This document shows, piece by piece, positions 15,799-24,807 of a stretch of 64,000 bases of DNA (the stretch's first letter is position 1; each line of letters starts with the position of its first letter). Below the pieces are notes generated by a model, which was not told the origin of the DNA, searched no databases, and saw only the letters and a list, made by a program, of their open reading frames with translations. Made by a program: the position numbers and the translations under genes. This DNA comes from CAJCJE01 sp963818685 (GTDB lineage Bacteria > Actinomycetota > Actinomycetes > Mycobacteriales > Pseudonocardiaceae): positions 186,001 through 250,000 of the forward strand of contig CAWFTJ010000002.1 of assembly GCA_963818685.1 (NCBI GenBank), written 5' to 3'.

Positions 15799-16584
15799 GT
15801 GTCCGCGTCAGTGACCTCGCTGGCCACGCGTGGCGTTCCTCCAGGCGCCGTGCGGGTGGCGAGCGAGCTTACCGAGGCTCCTGCCGACCTGGCGGTGGGG
15901 CGGGTGTTGCCAGTACACGCGGAACTGGCTGACCTGTTGCCCCTTGGTGGCCTGCGGCGCGGGAGCACGATTTCGGTGCGCGGATCGAACTCGTTGCTCC
16001 TCGCGCTGCTGGCCACCGCGACCAGCAACGGCTCCTGGGCCGCCGTGGTCGGCGTGCCCGAGCTCGGCCTGGCAGCGGCCGAGGAGTTCGGCGTCGTGCC
16101 ACAGCGGTTGGCCGTGGTGCCTGCGCCGGGGGCCGAACTGGTTTCGGTGGTCGCCGCGATGCTCGACGGGATGGACTTGGTCGTCGTCGGCGCGGCCGGG
16201 CTGGGCAGGCTCGGGAAGCGAGGCAACGAGCTGGCCAAACGGCTCTCGGCGCGGGCCCGTCACCGCGGTGCGGTGCTCATCGCCTCGGGTGCCTGGCCAG
16301 GGGTCGACCTTGAGCTGAGCTGTACCGAGATGCGCTGGTCCGGCCTTGGCGATGGTTACGGATACCTCGCCGAGGGCACACTGGTGATCTCGGCAACGGG
16401 CCGAGGCGCGGCCGCCCGGTCGAGGCAGCGCGCGGTGGTGCTCCCGTGCGCTGCCGGCCCGAACCCGGCCAACCCGAACTCGGCAACGCCGATCTGGACC
16501 GGCACACCCGAGGTCCATGACCCGGCCGACGCCCCGATCGACCTGCCAACGTCCATACCCGTGCCGGTAGCGGCGGTCGGGTGA
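15799..16584 (+). CDS. imuA: ImuA'-type RecA-like mutasome accessory protein
   Basis: A 261-aa protein related to the RecA-fold ImuA' proteins that bridge ImuB and DnaE2 in mycobacterial damage-induced mutagenesis. The region STISVRGSNSLLLALLATA sits where RecA has Walker A but lacks a canonical GxxxxGKT. GMDLVVVGAAGLGRLG follows as a Walker-B-like strand, and the C-terminus is Pro/Asn-rich. The GTG at 15799 was chosen for GGGAGGTGGG just upstream; the frame is also open from an ATG at 15682, but that lies inside the LexA box. imuB begins 4 bases after the stop. Confidence 0.8.
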   Translation: MSASVTSLATRGVPPGAVRVASELTEAPADLAVGRVLPVHAELADLLPLGGLRRGSTISVRGSNSLLLALLATATSNGSWAAVVGVPELGLAAAEEFGVVPQRLAVVPAPGAELVSVVAAMLDGMDLVVVGAAGLGRLGKRGNELAKRLSARARHRGAVLIASGAWPGVDLELSCTEMRWSGLGDGYGYLAEGTLVISATGRGAAARSRQRAVVLPCAAGPNPANPNSATPIWTGTPEVHDPADAPIDLPTSIPVPVAAVG

Positions 16585-16588
16585 GCGC

Positions 16589-18373
16589 ATGACCAACCCG
16601 CCGAAGTCAAGCTCCACCGCGCCCACGATCGAAGATCCACAGTGGACAAACAGTGTGCAGGATTCGTCCTGGCCGCCCATCCCCACCAACCTGGTTCGCC
16701 CTCCTTCCCGACCGATGCGGATGCTGGTGGTCTGGTGTCCGGACTGGCCGGTGGTCGCGGCGGCGGCCACTGCCGGAGTTCCGCCGTCGACGCCGGTCGC
16801 GGTGGTGTTGGCCAATCGAATCCTCGCCTGCTCGGCGACCGCGCGGGCCAGGGGAGTGCGGCGCGGCATGCGGCGAAGGGAGGCGCAGGGCTGCTGCACC
16901 GATCTGTTCGTGTTCGTTGCCGATCCGGATCGGGACGCACGCGCCTTCGAACCGGTCGCGGCCGCGGTGGAGGAGTTGGCGCCCGGAGTCGAGGTCGTCC
17001 GGCCGGGGTTGGTCGCGGTGCCGGCGCGGGGGCCTGCCGGCTACTTCGGCGGTGAGGAGGCCGCTGCCGAGCGGCTGGTGGATCAGGTCGCGTCGCGGAC
17101 CGGGGTGGAGTGCCAGGTCGGCGTTGCCGACGGGTTGTTCGCGGCGGTGCTGGCCGCGCATCGCGGAGTGTTGGTGCCGGCGGGTGGCAGCCCGGTGTTT
17201 CTGGCGCCGATGCCCATCAACGAGCTGACCGAGTTCATCGGGCAGGTGGGGCTGGACCGGACCGGGCCGAACGCGGTCGGCCGGAGCAACGGCAAGGGAG
17301 CAGACGGCAGGCGGCAGGTCAGCGCCGAGCTGATCGCGCGGCAGATCGACCTGGTCGACCTGTTGCGCAGGCTGGGTTTGCGCACGCTGGGGGCGTTCGC
17401 CGCGCTGGCCGAGCACGAGGTGGCTTCGCGGTTCGGCGCGGACGCGGTGCTGGCGCATCGGCTGGCCGGTGGGGTTGCCCAGCGACCACCTGATCGGCGC
17501 CGTCCGCCACCGGAGCTGATGATCATCCAGGTGCTCGACCCGCCAGCGGATCGGGTGGACGCGGTGGCGTTCGCGGCGCGGACGGCGGCGCAGCGGTTGC
17601 ACGAACTGCTCGGGTCCTACGGGCTGGCGTGCACGCGGCTGGCCATCGACGCCGAGACCGAGCACGGCGAACGGCACAGCCGGGTATGGCGGTGTGCCGA
17701 GCCGCTGACCGTGCACGGCATCGCCGACCGGGTGCGCTGGCAGCTGGACGGCTGGTTGCGCACGGCGCGACTGCGGTCCGGGGTGAGGCTGCTGCGGTTG
17801 TGGCCGGAAGAGGTCGTCGACGGCCGTTCGTTGCAACTGGAGCTGTTCGCGGGCGGCGGCGCGACCGCGGCGGACGACGAACGGGCGGCGCGAGCGTTGC
17901 TGCGGGTGCAGAGCCTGCTCGGGCCGGAGGGGGTGTTCACGCCGTTGCCGGACGGGGGACGCGGGCCAGCGGAGCGGGTCAACGCGGTGGCGTGGGGCGA
18001 TGAGCGGGTGCCGAGGTCGGGGCCGGAACTGCCGTGGCCGGGGCAGCTGGTCCGGCCGTCGCCGTCGACGGTGCCGGTCGACCCACCGCTCGCGCGGGTG
18101 CTCGACGAGCGAGGTGAACACGTGACGGTGACCGAGCACGACCGGCTCACCGCGCGGCCCACCCGCGTCGTCGTCGGCGGGACACCAAGGGCGGTGCTGG
18201 GGTGGGCCGGACCGTGGGTGGTCGAACGGCAGCCGAGCATGGCGGGCGCCGCGCTCCGGTTGGCGCGCGTCCAGGTGCTGCTGGCGGGGGGAAGAACGGG
18301 GGAGGAGAGCGAGCTCGCCCTGTTGCTGCGTATGTCAGGCGATCGATGGTTGGTGGAAGGGATCTACGACTGA
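16589..18373 (+). CDS. imuB: ImuB, catalytically inactive Y-family polymerase homologue
   Basis: A 594-aa protein. The conserved part begins near residue 45 (MLVVWCPDWPVVAA), where active Y-family polymerases have DMDAFF; the metal-binding acids are absent, as expected for ImuB. Helix-hairpin-helix-like LRRLGLRTLGAFAAL lies near residue 260. QLELF near residue 416 is a canonical beta-clamp binding motif (QLxLF), which in mycobacteria recruits the mutasome to the sliding clamp. The N-terminal 42 residues are Ser/Pro-rich; an internal ATG at 16715 is an alternative start. The stop TGA overlaps the next ATG by one base. Confidence 0.9.
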   Translation: MTNPPKSSSTAPTIEDPQWTNSVQDSSWPPIPTNLVRPPSRPMRMLVVWCPDWPVVAAAATAGVPPSTPVAVVLANRILACSATARARGVRRGMRRREAQGCCTDLFVFVADPDRDARAFEPVAAAVEELAPGVEVVRPGLVAVPARGPAGYFGGEEAAAERLVDQVASRTGVECQVGVADGLFAAVLAAHRGVLVPAGGSPVFLAPMPINELTEFIGQVGLDRTGPNAVGRSNGKGADGRRQVSAELIARQIDLVDLLRRLGLRTLGAFAALAEHEVASRFGADAVLAHRLAGGVAQRPPDRRRPPPELMIIQVLDPPADRVDAVAFAARTAAQRLHELLGSYGLACTRLAIDAETEHGERHSRVWRCAEPLTVHGIADRVRWQLDGWLRTARLRSGVRLLRLWPEEVVDGRSLQLELFAGGGATAADDERAARALLRVQSLLGPEGVFTPLPDGGRGPAERVNAVAWGDERVPRSGPELPWPGQLVRPSPSTVPVDPPLARVLDERGEHVTVTEHDRLTARPTRVVVGGTPRAVLGWAGPWVVERQPSMAGAALRLARVQVLLAGGRTGEESELALLLRMSGDRWLVEGIYD

Positions 18374-18555
18374 TGTTCGAGGATTTCCGGCCGGCGTCCA
18401 GCACGGGTTCGGCCAATGTCCGTTGGTTTCACGAGCTGATGGACGTCGAGTCCACAGTGGATGGTGGAGCGCTCGGCTGGTTTCCTGCCGAGCGCGGGCA
18501 TCCTCGGCGGCCCGTGGCGATCCCCGGGCAGCACTGCCCGGTCGGGGAGTACTGA
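18373..18555 (+). CDS. Unrecognised 60-aa protein between imuB and dnaE2
   Basis: The ATG at 18373 shares its A with the imuB stop (TGATG), and the stop lies 8 bases before the dnaE2 start. The gene is thus locked between the two mutasome genes and should be translated by coupling. The peptide begins MFEDFRPASSTGSANVRWFH and ends GQHCPVGEY. It has no membrane segment, an acidic first half, and aromatic and proline residues that suggest a binding peptide. I do not recognise a family. A DnaE2 N-terminal extension is unlikely because the frame differs and stops. Confidence 0.6.
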   Translation: MFEDFRPASSTGSANVRWFHELMDVESTVDGGALGWFPAERGHPRRPVAIPGQHCPVGEY

Positions 18556-18563
18556 GCGGCGTC

Positions 18564-21500
18564 ATGGGTTGGGACAGTTCGCCGTTGCGCTGGTCGGAGA
18601 TGGAGCGGATGCTCTCCGGCCGTCCAGCGCCGCCCGGGTCGGGTGACGGTGGGGATTCGCCTGCCTGGACCGGGCGGCGCATGCCGTACCGGGCCGCGCC
18701 GCAGGACAAGCCGAGAGCGGGACTCGAACCGAACCGGCCAACCGGTGCGCCCTACGCGGAACTGCACTGCCACTCGAACTTCAGTTTCCTTGACGGCGCG
18801 AGCCATCCGGAGGAACTTGTCGAGCGGGCGGCAGAACTCGGGCTGGACGCGATCGCGCTCACCGACCACGACGGCATGTACGGGGTGGCGCGGTTCGCCG
18901 AGGCAGGCCGCGAACTGGGGGTGCGCACCGCGTACGGTACCGAGCTGTCCATCGGACTGTCCATGCCGCAGAACGGCGTTGCCGATCCGGAGGGCGAGCA
19001 TCTGCTGCTGCTCGCCAGGGACGCCGAGGGCTACGGCAAGTTGTGCAGGACGATCAGCCACGCCCAGCTCGACGAGCACGACGGCGTTGTCGATCCGGAG
19101 ACCTCGCGCACCGAGAAGGGGCGCCCGATCTACGACATCGAGCGGGTCGCGGCCGACGTGCGGGGCTACTGCGCGGTGCTGACCGGGTGTCGCAAGGGTG
19201 CGGTGCGCAGGGCGCTGGTCAACGAGGGGCCGCTGGCCGCACAGCGGGAGCTGCGCAAGCTGATCGGCCTGTTCGGTCGCGAACAGGTCTATGTCGAGCT
19301 GATCGATCACGGGTTGCAGTTGGACTCGGTGCACAACGATCTGCTCGCCGGCCTCGCCGAGGATCTCGACCTGCCGGTGATCGCCTCCAACGTGGTGCAC
19401 TACGCGCGCAGGGAGCGGGGCAGGCTGGCCGAGGTGCTGGCCGCGGTTCGGGCCAGGCGCAGCCTCGATGAGATGGCGGGCTGGTTGCCGCCCGCGCCGA
19501 GCGCGTACCTGCGCTCCGGGACCGAGGCGCGCGAACGCTTCGCTCGTTATCCGAACGCGGTGACCGGCGCGGCGATCCTCGGCGTCGAGTGCGCGTTCGA
19601 CCTGCGCCTTGTCGATCCCGGCCTGCCGCCGTTCCCGGTGCCGGATGGCGAGACCGAGGCGAGCTTCCTGCGTCGCCTGGTGTTCGAGGGCGCTGCGCTC
19701 CGCTACGGCACCGAAGGGGAGAACCCCAAGGCGTACCGGCAGATCAGGCACGAGCTTGAGGTGATCAACAAGCTCGGCTTCCCCGGATACTTCCTGATCG
19801 TCTGGGACATCGTGAAGTTCTGCCACGACAACGACATTCTCTGTCAGGGTCGCGGGTCGGCGGCGAACTCCGCGGTGTGCTACGCGCTGGGCATCACCAA
19901 GGTCGACGCGGTTCGCTGGAACCTGCTGTTCGAGCGTTTTCTCGCGCCGGCAAGGGACGGCTACCCGGACATCGACCTGGACATCGAGTCCGACCGGCGG
20001 GAGGAGGTCATCCAGTACGTGTACCAGCGCTACGACCGACTGCACACCGCGCAGGTCGCGAACGTGATCAGCTACCGCGCCAGGTCGGCGGTCCGCGAGA
20101 TGGCCAAGGCGCTCGGCTATTCGCCTGGCCAGCAGGACGCGTGGACCAAGCAGATCGACCGCTGGGGACCTTTTGAGTCCACAAAGGATGAGCTGGGTGC
20201 CGATGTGCCAAGGGAGGTGCTGGAGTTCGCGGCACAGGTGGAGAACTTTCCCCGGCATCTCGGCATTCACTCCGGCGGCATGGTGATCTGCGACAAGCCG
20301 GTGTCCGAGGTGGTGCCGATCGAGTGGGCGCGGATGGCCAACCGCAGCGTGTTGCAGTGGGACAAGGACGACTGCGCCTCGGTCAAGCTTGTCAAGTTCG
20401 ACCTGCTCGGGCTTGGCATGCTCTCCGCGCTGCACTACATGATCGACCTGGTCAGGGATTACGAGAACAATCCCGTCGACATCGGCAAGCTCGACCTGGC
20501 GGACAAGAACATCTACGACATGCTGAGCAGGGCGGACTCGGTCGGCGTTTTCCAGGTGGAGTCGCGGGCGCAGATGGCGACGCTGCCCCGGTTGCGGCCG
20601 AAGGAGTTCTACGACCTGGTCGTGGAGGTCGCACTGATCCGGCCCGGCCCCATCCAGGGCGGTTCGGTGCATCCCTACATCAAGCGTCGCAAGAGCAACA
20701 GGAAGGAGGACCACAAGGCCGACCATCCGCTGATGGGGCCCGCGTTGCGGCGGACCCTCGGCGTGCCGCTGTTCCAGGAGCAGCTGATGCGGATCGCGGT
20801 GGACGTGGCCGGGTTCGACGCGGGTGAGGCGGACGAACTGCGCAGGGCGATGGGTGCGAAGCGGTCCACCGAGCGGATGAGCCGGTTGAAGCAGCGGTTC
20901 TACCAGGGCATGGCCGCCAACGGCATCACCGGCGAGGTCGCCGACCGGATCTACGCCAAGCTGCTCGCGTTCGCCAACTTCGGCTTCCCGGAGAGCCATG
21001 CGCACAGCTTCGCGCACCTGGTCTTCTCCAGCGCCTACTTCAAGTACTATCACCCGGCCGCGTTCTGCGCCGGCCTGCTTCGCGCACAGCCCATGGGTTT
21101 CTACTCGCCGCAGTCGCTGGTCGCGGACGCGCGTCGGCACGGGGTGATCGTGCGCGGCCCGGACATCAACGCCAGCCTTGTCCACCCGCACCTGGAGCGG
21201 GACGAGCGGAGCACGGGTGGCCAGGCGGTGCGGCTCGGATTGGCCGCGGTACGCGCGATCGGCGAGTCGCTCGCCGGGAACATCGTGGCCGAACGCGATC
21301 GCGACGGGGCGTTCGCCGATCTCGCGGATCTCGGCAACCGGGTGCGGTTGACCACGCCGCAGGTCGAGGCGTTGGCGACGGCGGGCGCGTTCGACGGGTT
21401 CGGGTTGGCGCGCCGGCAGGCGTTGTGGGCGGCGGGCGCGGCAGCGGCGGAACGGCCGGACCGGTTGCCTGGCACCGCGGTCGGCCTGCGCGCGCCGGAA

Positions 21501-21923
21501 CTGCCGCTGATGGACGAGGTGGAGCTCGCCGCCGCGGACGTGTGGGCGATGGGCATCTCGCCGAACAGCTTCCCCACCCAGTTCATCCGGGAACGACTCA
21601 ACCGGCTCGGCGCGCTGCCCGCGGCCGAGGTGGGCAGCGCGGAAAACAAGGATCGGGTGCTGATCGGCGGCGCGGTCACCCATCGGCAGCGGCCGGCGAC
21701 CGCGAGCGGGGTCACCTTTCTCAACATCGAGGACGAGACCGGGATGATCAACGTGATCTGCTCGCCCGGCCTGTGGGCGCGCTACCGCACCGTGGCGCGG
21801 ACCAGCGCGGCGCTGCTGATCAGGGGCACCGTGGAGAAGGCGGACAACGTGGTCAGCGTGGTCGCGGACCGGTTGGCGCCGCTCGACCTGCGGATTCCGT
21901 CCCGTTCCAGGGATTTCCGTTAG
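18564..21923 (+). CDS. dnaE2: Error-prone DNA polymerase DnaE2
   Basis: A 1119-aa C-family polymerase, ImuC/DnaE2 class, doing translesion synthesis with ImuA' and ImuB. It starts MGWDSSPLRWSEMER, the same opening as mycobacterial DnaE2. The PHP domain has AELHCHSNFSFLDGASHPEE near residue 70. The polymerase core has QGRGSAANSAVCYALGIT and the acidic PDIDLDIESDRREEV. The C-terminal OB fold has FLNIEDETGMINVI. The frame is open upstream, but MGW is the homologous start. Damage induction comes from the LexA box at 15673. Confidence 0.97.
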   Translation: MGWDSSPLRWSEMERMLSGRPAPPGSGDGGDSPAWTGRRMPYRAAPQDKPRAGLEPNRPTGAPYAELHCHSNFSFLDGASHPEELVERAAELGLDAIALTDHDGMYGVARFAEAGRELGVRTAYGTELSIGLSMPQNGVADPEGEHLLLLARDAEGYGKLCRTISHAQLDEHDGVVDPETSRTEKGRPIYDIERVAADVRGYCAVLTGCRKGAVRRALVNEGPLAAQRELRKLIGLFGREQVYVELIDHGLQLDSVHNDLLAGLAEDLDLPVIASNVVHYARRERGRLAEVLAAVRARRSLDEMAGWLPPAPSAYLRSGTEARERFARYPNAVTGAAILGVECAFDLRLVDPGLPPFPVPDGETEASFLRRLVFEGAALRYGTEGENPKAYRQIRHELEVINKLGFPGYFLIVWDIVKFCHDNDILCQGRGSAANSAVCYALGITKVDAVRWNLLFERFLAPARDGYPDIDLDIESDRREEVIQYVYQRYDRLHTAQVANVISYRARSAVREMAKALGYSPGQQDAWTKQIDRWGPFESTKDELGADVPREVLEFAAQVENFPRHLGIHSGGMVICDKPVSEVVPIEWARMANRSVLQWDKDDCASVKLVKFDLLGLGMLSALHYMIDLVRDYENNPVDIGKLDLADKNIYDMLSRADSVGVFQVESRAQMATLPRLRPKEFYDLVVEVALIRPGPIQGGSVHPYIKRRKSNRKEDHKADHPLMGPALRRTLGVPLFQEQLMRIAVDVAGFDAGEADELRRAMGAKRSTERMSRLKQRFYQGMAANGITGEVADRIYAKLLAFANFGFPESHAHSFAHLVFSSAYFKYYHPAAFCAGLLRAQPMGFYSPQSLVADARRHGVIVRGPDINASLVHPHLERDERSTGGQAVRLGLAAVRAIGESLAGNIVAERDRDGAFADLADLGNRVRLTTPQVEALATAGAFDGFGLARRQALWAAGAAAAERPDRLPGTAVGLRAPELPLMDEVELAAADVWAMGISPNSFPTQFIRERLNRLGALPAAEVGSAENKDRVLIGGAVTHRQRPATASGVTFLNIEDETGMINVICSPGLWARYRTVARTSAALLIRGTVEKADNVVSVVADRLAPLDLRIPSRSRDFR

Positions 21924-21927
21924 CGCG

Positions 21928-22317
21928 GTGGGCATTCGGATCAGCACCCAGCACTGGCCGGCGGCCGAACGGGCCGCCGCCCGCTGGTTGCGGCATCGGG
22001 TGACGCGGCGCAGCAGGACGCTCGCGGCAAGGGCGATCGGCGAGGTGCTGCACGAGTCGTTGCGCTACATCAGGGCCATGGCGCAGCGGCGGGAGGCCAT
22101 GTGCGGCGACGTGTTCCCCGACCGCGACTACCACCAGCAGATCAGCGAACTCGCCGCGCTGTGCGCGACCCTGCTACCCGGCCTCGCCCCGACAGGCCAG
22201 CCGAACGACACGCTCAAGTCCACGTGGGACAGTCGAAGCGTGCCGGAGCGGCAGTGGATCCGGCGCTGTCTTGCCGTGCACGACCTGGTGCTGGACGACA
22301 TCATCGACACTCGGTGA
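21928..22317 (+). CDS. Hypothetical protein downstream of dnaE2
   Basis: A 129-aa basic, helix-rich soluble protein (ERAAARWLRHRVTRRSRTLAARAIGEVLHESLRYIR) with no recognised domain. GTG start 4 bases after the dnaE2 stop, so it could be the fifth member of the SOS operon. It has four Cys and several His, but no clear metal motif. Codon use matches its neighbours, which supports it being a real gene. Confidence 0.6.
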   Translation: MGIRISTQHWPAAERAAARWLRHRVTRRSRTLAARAIGEVLHESLRYIRAMAQRREAMCGDVFPDRDYHQQISELAALCATLLPGLAPTGQPNDTLKSTWDSRSVPERQWIRRCLAVHDLVLDDIIDTR

Positions 22318-22396
22318 TCGATCAGGTCGCCGGGTCGCCCATCGGGGTCAGCGTGCCGGTTCCGGGAAGTGGGTTCGGCAGGGCAGGATCTCCTGG

Positions 22397-22990
22397 GTGA
22401 ACATCGACACACGGCGCAGCGCCGTCCTCGCCCTGCACTGGCAGGTCAACGTCATCAAGCCGGCGGGGTTCTTCGGCGCCATGCTCGCGGAACCGGTAGC
22501 ACGCAGCGGCGTTGTCGAGCGTGCCACGCATTTTCACGGGGCGGCGCAGGCGGCCGGGTTACCGGTGTTGTTCACCCGGTTCACCGTGCCGACCGATGGC
22601 GGCCTGCTCGTCACGAACACCGCGTTCATGACCGCGGTCGCGGCCGCGCGGGAGTCGTTCCTGCCCACCGCGCCCGGCGCCCAGCTGATTCCGGAGATGC
22701 GCACGCGGGCGAGCGCCGATCGGGTGTTCGACAACCAGAAGCTGTCCGGGCTCGCCGGCAGCGACCTGCCGGCCTGGCTGGCCGAACACGACATCGACAC
22801 GGTGCTGATCACCGGGGTCGCCACCAACCTGACCGTGGAGCAGACCGCCCGGCATGCCACTGATCTCGGCCTGATCACGATCGTGATCAGCGACTGCGTC
22901 GCGGCCGCGGACGAAACGACACATGCCGCGTCCCTTGCCAACCTGGAGCTGGTCACCGCCGGCTGCCGGTCCGCGGACCAGGTGTTGTGA
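22397..22990 (+). CDS. Isochorismatase-fold protein lacking the catalytic triad
   Basis: A 197-aa protein with the cysteine-hydrolase/isochorismatase fold: ALHWQVN opening, VLFTRF strand, LITGVATNLTVEQTAR and ITIVISDCVAA. The Asp-Lys-Cys triad of nicotinamidase-type members is replaced throughout: LxDxQ is LHWQ (H14), the Lys of VIDK is N113, and the Cys of TNxCVE is T146. It may be a binding protein or use another chemistry, as isochorismatase domains without Cys do. The GTG at 22397 follows AGGATCTCCTGG. Its stop overlaps the next gene (GTGA). Confidence 0.85.
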   Translation: MNIDTRRSAVLALHWQVNVIKPAGFFGAMLAEPVARSGVVERATHFHGAAQAAGLPVLFTRFTVPTDGGLLVTNTAFMTAVAAARESFLPTAPGAQLIPEMRTRASADRVFDNQKLSGLAGSDLPAWLAEHDIDTVLITGVATNLTVEQTARHATDLGLITIVISDCVAAADETTHAASLANLELVTAGCRSADQVL

Positions 22991-23937
22991 GTCGCGCGCG
23001 GATGCAACGCAATCCCGCCCCGCAACGAGCGCCGTGGCGGCGACGTCGGCTGGTTCTTGTCGCGTTCCTGGTTGTCGTCGCGCTGGTGATCGTGTCGGTC
23101 TGCACCGTCCTGGCCACAGCCAGTTCCGGTGCGAAGCCCTCGGGCTCACCGGTCAACGACCCGCTGGCGCCCGGGGCGGCGCGGGCTGCGGTGAACGCGG
23201 TCGACGCGCAGGCCACTGGCGGTGTCGAGTTCGGCGTCGCGGTGCTCGATCGGGCCACCGGCGCGGAAACCCTCGGCAAGGCCGGCAGCGCCCAGTTCTA
23301 CTGCGCGTCCGTGCTCAAGCTGTTCCTCGTCACCGATCTGCTGCACCAACAGGAACAGGGCACGATCACCCTCGACCGGGGCGACAACGACGAGATCAAG
23401 CAGGCCCTTACCCGGTCCAACGACGCGGCCATGGACGCGCTCTGGGAGGACTACGACGGTCCCGCCGCGATCAGGGCGTTGATCGGTCTCGCGCACCTGC
23501 GGGACACCGCGGTGCCGGCCAACATCAACAAGACCGGCGAGTGGGGTGAGACGCTGATCTCCGCGCGTGACGTGCTCGCCGTCTACCAGTACGTGCTCAC
23601 CCAGCTGAACGCGACCGACCGGAACCTGGTCGTCGGCGATCTCAACGACGCCGACCCGATCGGCTACCAGGGCTTCAACCAGGCGTTCGGCCTGCTCGGT
23701 CCGACCCGCGACGGCGCGACCAAGGCCAAGCAGGGCTGGATGAGCTACCAGCACCAGATCATGCTGCATACCACCGGTATTCTGGATGCAAGGAACCAGA
23801 TCGTGGTCGCGATCCTGTCCGCCCGGCCGGGCTCGCTCGGCACCTATCAGCCCGCTGAGCAGCAGCTCGACACCGCGACGGCCGCTATGGTCACGGCACT
23901 GGGGGCCGAAGGCGATCGGCTGAACCAAAATGCATAA
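22987..23937 (+). CDS. Secreted or membrane-anchored serine hydrolase (class A beta-lactamase-like)
   Basis: A 316-aa protein. A basic N-terminus is followed by one membrane segment (about residues 21-43) and then a class A beta-lactamase/transpeptidase fold outside the cell. The nucleophile motif is S108-V-L-K111, SND lies at 144-146, and KQGW replaces the KTG box. Such proteins in actinobacteria are commonly annotated as serine hydrolases of unknown substrate; whether it hydrolyses beta-lactams cannot be told from sequence. GTG start overlaps the isochorismatase-like stop by 4 bases. Confidence 0.85.
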   Translation: MSRARMQRNPAPQRAPWRRRRLVLVAFLVVVALVIVSVCTVLATASSGAKPSGSPVNDPLAPGAARAAVNAVDAQATGGVEFGVAVLDRATGAETLGKAGSAQFYCASVLKLFLVTDLLHQQEQGTITLDRGDNDEIKQALTRSNDAAMDALWEDYDGPAAIRALIGLAHLRDTAVPANINKTGEWGETLISARDVLAVYQYVLTQLNATDRNLVVGDLNDADPIGYQGFNQAFGLLGPTRDGATKAKQGWMSYQHQIMLHTTGILDARNQIVVAILSARPGSLGTYQPAEQQLDTATAAMVTALGAEGDRLNQNA

Positions 23938-23963
23938 CTATACATAAATCGTGATTGTTATGC
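23932..23963. promoter_or_regulatory. AT-rich dyad/promoter before an acetyltransferase gene
   Basis: GCATAAC (23932-23938) and GTTATGC (23957-23963) form a 7-base inverted repeat in an unusually AT-rich stretch. The right arm (TTATGCT) is placed like a -10 seven bases before the ATG at 23971, suggesting a leaderless transcript controlled at this dyad. Confidence 0.45.
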
Positions 23964-23970
23964 TCGCACT

Positions 23971-24729
23971 ATGTCCCTGACTGTCGATCTTAACCGGCTG
24001 CTCCGGGCCGGCTGGCCTGCGCACGCGGAGGTGCCGGTCGACGGCTGGATCGTCCGGCTCGCCTCGGGCGTCACCCAGCGCGCCAACTCGGTGTTACCGC
24101 TGTCTGCGCCGGCCGATCTCGCTTCCGCCCTCGACCGCGTCGAGCAGCTCTACCGCGCCAACAACGTGACCCCGAGTTTCCAGGTCGGTCCGAGCGCTCA
24201 GCCCGCGCACCTGGACAAGGTGCTCGCCGAGCGCGGCTACCAGCTGTGCAGCCGCGCCACGATCGAGGTCGCGGCCGTCGACGACGTGCTGTCCGCGCTC
24301 GCCGAGGTGGACTCCGCCCAGGTGCGGATCAGCGCCGAACCGGACGCCGACTGGATGGACCTGTGGTGGTCGGTCGACTCGCGCGGCGACGAAGCGGCCA
24401 AGGCGGTCGCGCACCGCATCCTGGTCGGCGGCGACGCGCTGTACGCCGATCGACGCGACGAACACGGTTCGTCGGCGATCGGACGACTGGCGCTCGTCGA
24501 TGACTGGGCCGGCCTTTACAGTCTGGCCGTCCGACCCGACGCCCGGCGCTCCGGCCAGGCAAGCTCGATCATCCGCGCCCTCCTCGAACAAGCCCGCGAC
24601 CAGGGTGTTCGACACACTTGGTTGCAGGTACTCGTGGACAATCACGGCGCAAGGGCCCTCTACCGTCGGCTCGGCTTCCGCACGGCCGCCGAGTACCACT
24701 ACCGACGGCTGACCAGCGCGTCTGCCTAG
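23971..24729 (+). CDS. GNAT family N-acetyltransferase
   Basis: A 252-aa protein with a C-terminal GNAT domain (about residues 110-245). The acetyl-CoA loop is PDARRSGQASSIIRAL, an R-x-x-G-x-A form, and the usual DNHGARALYRRLGF lies near the C-terminus. The N-terminal 110 residues (GWIVRLASGVTQRANSV) resemble the first half of two-domain GNAT proteins. Substrate unknown. Very short or absent 5' leader. It is followed by a two-component system, though no functional link is evident. Confidence 0.85.
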   Translation: MSLTVDLNRLLRAGWPAHAEVPVDGWIVRLASGVTQRANSVLPLSAPADLASALDRVEQLYRANNVTPSFQVGPSAQPAHLDKVLAERGYQLCSRATIEVAAVDDVLSALAEVDSAQVRISAEPDADWMDLWWSVDSRGDEAAKAVAHRILVGGDALYADRRDEHGSSAIGRLALVDDWAGLYSLAVRPDARRSGQASSIIRALLEQARDQGVRHTWLQVLVDNHGARALYRRLGFRTAAEYHYRRLTSASA

Positions 24730-24807
24730 ACGGGTATAGCTGGCCCTACCTCAAGGACTAGCGCTGAGCTTGCCGACAACGCGGCATTCGCCGGTTAGCT
24801 TGGTGAG

